Below, one piece after another: positions 62,079-64,000 of a stretch of DNA of 64,000 bases; position 1 is the first letter of the stretch, and the number at the start of each line of letters is the position of its first letter. The notes beneath the pieces were generated by a model. It was not told the origin of the DNA, ran no database searches, and worked only from the letters and a program-made list of their open reading frames with translations. The DNA is from Agromyces hippuratus (lineage in GTDB: Bacteria > Actinomycetota > Actinomycetes > Actinomycetales > Microbacteriaceae), in the NCBI RefSeq assembly GCF_013410355.1, contig NZ_JACCFI010000001.1:1488001-1552000 (forward strand), read 5' to 3'. The translations under genes and the position numbers were made by a program.

Positions 62079-62998
62079 CGGGTGCTCCTCGTGGTGGTTT
62101 CGGCGCGGGGGAAGTCGGCGGTGTCGCCGAGCACGGTGACGGCTCGGGCATGTCCGGCGGCGAGGCGTTCGCTCGCGTCGCCTCCGTTGAGCAGCGACGC
62201 GAGATAGCCCGCCGCGAAGGCGTCGCCGGCACCCACGGCCTCGACGACCTCCACGGACCTCGCCGGCACCCGGGTCGGCGCGGAGTCTGCACCGTCGCGG
62301 AACTCCGTGGCCGCGATCGCACCGTCCTTCACGATCAGGAGCGCCGGCTCGGGCAGCAGTGCCCGCACCGCTTCGGGGGTCTCGGTGCCCCAGAGCGCCT
62401 CGGCCTCGTCGAGCCCCACGAACACGAGGTCGGCGCGGGAGGCGAGCTCGCGCAGCCGACCGGCCGCGACCCCGGCCTGCCAGAGAGCGCTGCGGTGGTT
62501 CACGTCGAAGCTCAGCAGCGCGGGCGAGTCGGCGATCCGGCCGACGAGCGCGTCGACGAGGTCGTCGCAGCTCGCGGACAGCGCCGGCGTGATGCCGCTC
62601 ACGTGCACGACCCGCGCCGAGTCGAGCGGGAGCCCGTCGAGGAAGGACGGCGTCATGCGCGAGGCCGCCGACCCTGCTCGGTAGTACCGCACGCCGCGAC
62701 CCGGATCCTTGAAGTAGACACCCGTCGGCGCCTCGTCGTCGGTCTCGACCCAGCGGGTGTCGACGCCTCGGTCGCGCAGGTGCCGCGCGACGCGCCGGCC
62801 GAGGGCATCGTCGCCGAGTCGCCCCGCCCAAGCGGCGCGACGACCGAGGGCCGCGAGGTGGGCGGCGACATTCGCCTCGGCACCGGCGGAGTCGACGCGG
62901 AACTCGTCGGCGGTCTCGAGCGGTTCGGCGAGCGCGGGGGCGACGAGCGCCATGGTCTCGCCGAGGGCGACGACTTCGGGCAGCGGATTGTCAGGCAC
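62075..62998 (-). CDS. kdgK: PfkB-family sugar-acid kinase, probable 2-keto-3-deoxygluconate kinase
   Basis: A 307-residue ribokinase-fold enzyme. The opening VVALGETMALVAP and the VDSAGAEANVAAHLAALGRRAAWAGRLG segment form the substrate lid; GVYFKDPGRGVRYYRAGSAASRM is characteristic of KDG kinases; the catalytic GAGDAFAAGYLASLLNG lies near the C-terminus. Product KDPG would go straight to the co-translated aldolase. Start GTG 62998 follows AGGGGC very closely; no better start is seen. Divergent from the PLP enzyme gene. Confidence 0.87.
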   Translation of the reverse strand: MPDNPLPEVVALGETMALVAPALAEPLETADEFRVDSAGAEANVAAHLAALGRRAAWAGRLGDDALGRRVARHLRDRGVDTRWVETDDEAPTGVYFKDPGRGVRYYRAGSAASRMTPSFLDGLPLDSARVVHVSGITPALSASCDDLVDALVGRIADSPALLSFDVNHRSALWQAGVAAGRLRELASRADLVFVGLDEAEALWGTETPEAVRALLPEPALLIVKDGAIAATEFRDGADSAPTRVPARSVEVVEAVGAGDAFAAGYLASLLNGGDASERLAAGHARAVTVLGDTADFPRAETTTRSTR

Positions 62999-63070
62999 GC
63001 CCCTATGCTGTCTGGTGTGCAGATTCAGCGCAAACACGTTGCAACATCTGCAACACGAGAGGGGTTCCGG
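62999..63070. promoter_or_regulatory. divergent promoter/operator with TGCAA repeats
   Basis: The 72-base gap holds TTGCA-ACATC-TGCAA (63039-63053), a 5-5-5 dyad of the kind bound by IclR-type regulators, an overlapping GTTGCAAC palindrome (63038-63045), and a wider inverted pair TGCAGAT/ATCTGCA (63018-63024 with 63046-63052). The ribosome site GAGAGGGG of the PLP gene follows. It should control both directions; the regulator is not in the window. Confidence 0.55.
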
Positions 63071-64000
63071 ATGCCGCTGCAGACGCGACTCGCAGCGCTC
63101 GCCGACGATCGGCTGAGCGCAGCAGACAAGGGCCTGCCCGCCCGCGCCGACGGACTCACGGTGCGCGAGTTCCTCGCGACCGAACCGGCGCTCGCGGAGT
63201 TCTGGACCCCGCTGCTCGCGCTCGACGAGCGGGCGCTCGCGCACAACGCCTCGGTGATCCAGGACTGGTGCGACGATCGCGGTCTCGAACTCATGCCGCA
63301 CGGCAAGACCACGATGGCCCCGGCCCTCTGGCAGCTCCAGCTCGACGCCGGCGCCACCGGGCTCACCCTCGCGACCCCCGGGCAGGTGCGTACGGCGCGC
63401 TCGTTCGGCATCGCCTCGATCATGATCGCGAACACGCTCGTCGCGCCGGCCGCGCTCGCGTTCATCGCCGGCGAACTCGCCGACCCCGACTTCGCGTTCC
63501 GCTCGTGGGTCGACTCGGTCGAGACCGTCGAGGCGATGGAGCACGGCCTCGCAGGTCTCGCACTCCCCCGCCCGATCGACGTCCTCGTCGAGCTCGGCGG
63601 GGCCGGCGGCCGCACGGGCGCTCGCGGCGTCGACGAGGCCGTGCGCATCGCCGAGCGCGTCGCCGCGTCGCCAGTGCTGCGGCTCGCGGGCACCGCCGGC
63701 TACGAGGGCAGCCTCGGCCACGATCGCTCCCCCGCGGTGCTCGACGCCGTGCGCGGCTACCTCGCCGAGATGCTCGCGGTGCACGCGGCCGTACGCGGCC
63801 TCGCCGACGGCGAGCTCATCGTCACCGCCGGCGGCAGCGCGTACCTGGAACTGGTCGCCGAGGTGTTCGCGCCCGCGATCGCCGAGGAGGGCACCGGCAC
63901 CCGCTGGATCCTCCGCTCGGGCGCCTCGCTCCTGCACGACGACGGCTTCTACCACGGCATCTCGCCGATCGACGGCGAGCTCACGCCCGCGATGCGCGGC
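63071..64000 (+). CDS. fold-type III PLP enzyme (D-serine dehydratase/D-threonine aldolase family), 3' end outside window
   Basis: The first 310 codons are present and open to the last base. ATG 63071 follows GAGAGGGG by six bases. The alanine-racemase-like barrel begins PLLALDERALAHNASVIQDWCDDRG and the PLP Lys lies in ELMPHGKTTMAPALW. Further motifs are GLTLATPGQVRTARSFGI, DVLVELGGAGGRTGARG, GTAGYEGSLG and VTAGGSAYLELV. Databases often label relatives amino acid deaminase. Enzymes of this class dehydrate or cleave D-amino acids and often need a metal. Opposite a KDG kinase and aldolase, a D-glucosaminate-type 2-amino sugar acid is a reasonable substrate, but this is inference. Confidence 0.82.
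   Translation, partial: MPLQTRLAALADDRLSAADKGLPARADGLTVREFLATEPALAEFWTPLLALDERALAHNASVIQDWCDDRGLELMPHGKTTMAPALWQLQLDAGATGLTLATPGQVRTARSFGIASIMIANTLVAPAALAFIAGELADPDFAFRSWVDSVETVEAMEHGLAGLALPRPIDVLVELGGAGGRTGARGVDEAVRIAERVAASPVLRLAGTAGYEGSLGHDRSPAVLDAVRGYLAEMLAVHAAVRGLADGELIVTAGGSAYLELVAEVFAPAIAEEGTGTRWILRSGASLLHDDGFYHGISPIDGELTPAMRG

Overview
The window is about 64 kb of very GC-rich DNA with strong G/C third-position bias, densely packed genes, many ATGA/GTGA stop-start overlaps, GTG and TTG starts, and tRNAs without an encoded CCA. Gene content (homoprotocatechuate pathway, Rv-type tad locus with a 6C RNA, PASTA penicillin-binding protein, mqo, actinobacterial LexA box) points to an actinobacterium. 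The frequent GGATGC/GCATCC words and the FGH of the gene set fit Micrococcales, probably Microbacteriaceae; that family call is inference. I see no prophage, insertion sequence, CRISPR array or replication origin.

Layout. (1) 1-2.7 kb: the end of a 4-hydroxyphenylacetate/homoprotocatechuate operon (hpaE, hpaD). (2) 2.8-12.5 kb: an alpha-galactoside utilisation cluster with two divergent arms. The minus arm encodes a lipoprotein binding protein, two MalF/MalG-type permeases and a GH36-like enzyme; the plus arm encodes a GH36 alpha-galactosidase coupled to an unassigned (alpha/alpha)6-barrel-type enzyme; a LacI-type repressor follows. No ATPase gene is present, so a shared MsiK-like ATPase elsewhere is expected. 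(3) 12.6-21.1 kb: mixed housekeeping and accessory genes (Tat-exported phosphoesterase, nicotinamidase, D-Ala-D-Ala carboxypeptidase, oxidoreductase, tandem SGNH hydrolases, an Imm-5-like protein, a decayed MBL-fold gene behind a MerR/SoxR-like promoter, tRNA-Thr).

(4) 21.2-38.2 kb: a conserved actinobacterial backbone, in an order resembling the M. tuberculosis Rv3644c-Rv3683 region (from memory): holB, tmk, topA, the tad pilus/secretion locus, a 6C RNA (B11-like), acs, a RidA protein, a DUF4177 protein, ponA2-like PBP, metallophosphoesterase, then tRNA-Pro. (5) 38.3-52.1 kb: UDP-glucose dehydrogenase, a DUF418/DUF1624-like membrane acyltransferase, universal stress protein, thymidine kinase, a two-component operon with one normal and one degenerate sensor, a radical SAM protein under a perfect LexA box, an ABC-F protein with a long leader, mqo, a VOC protein, and a divergent membrane-protein/MerR pair around a large palindrome.

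(6) 52.1-61.4 kb: an oligosaccharide cluster: a peptide-type ABC transporter (binding protein, two permeases, two ATPases), a ROK repressor, a GH4 glycosidase and a BadF-type amino-sugar kinase. (7) 61.5 kb to the end: KDPG aldolase and KDG-type kinase, divergent from a fold-type III PLP enzyme (D-serine dehydratase/D-threonine aldolase family) that runs off the window. Together these three could convert a 2-amino-sugar acid to pyruvate and glyceraldehyde 3-phosphate, the most interesting pathway hypothesis here.
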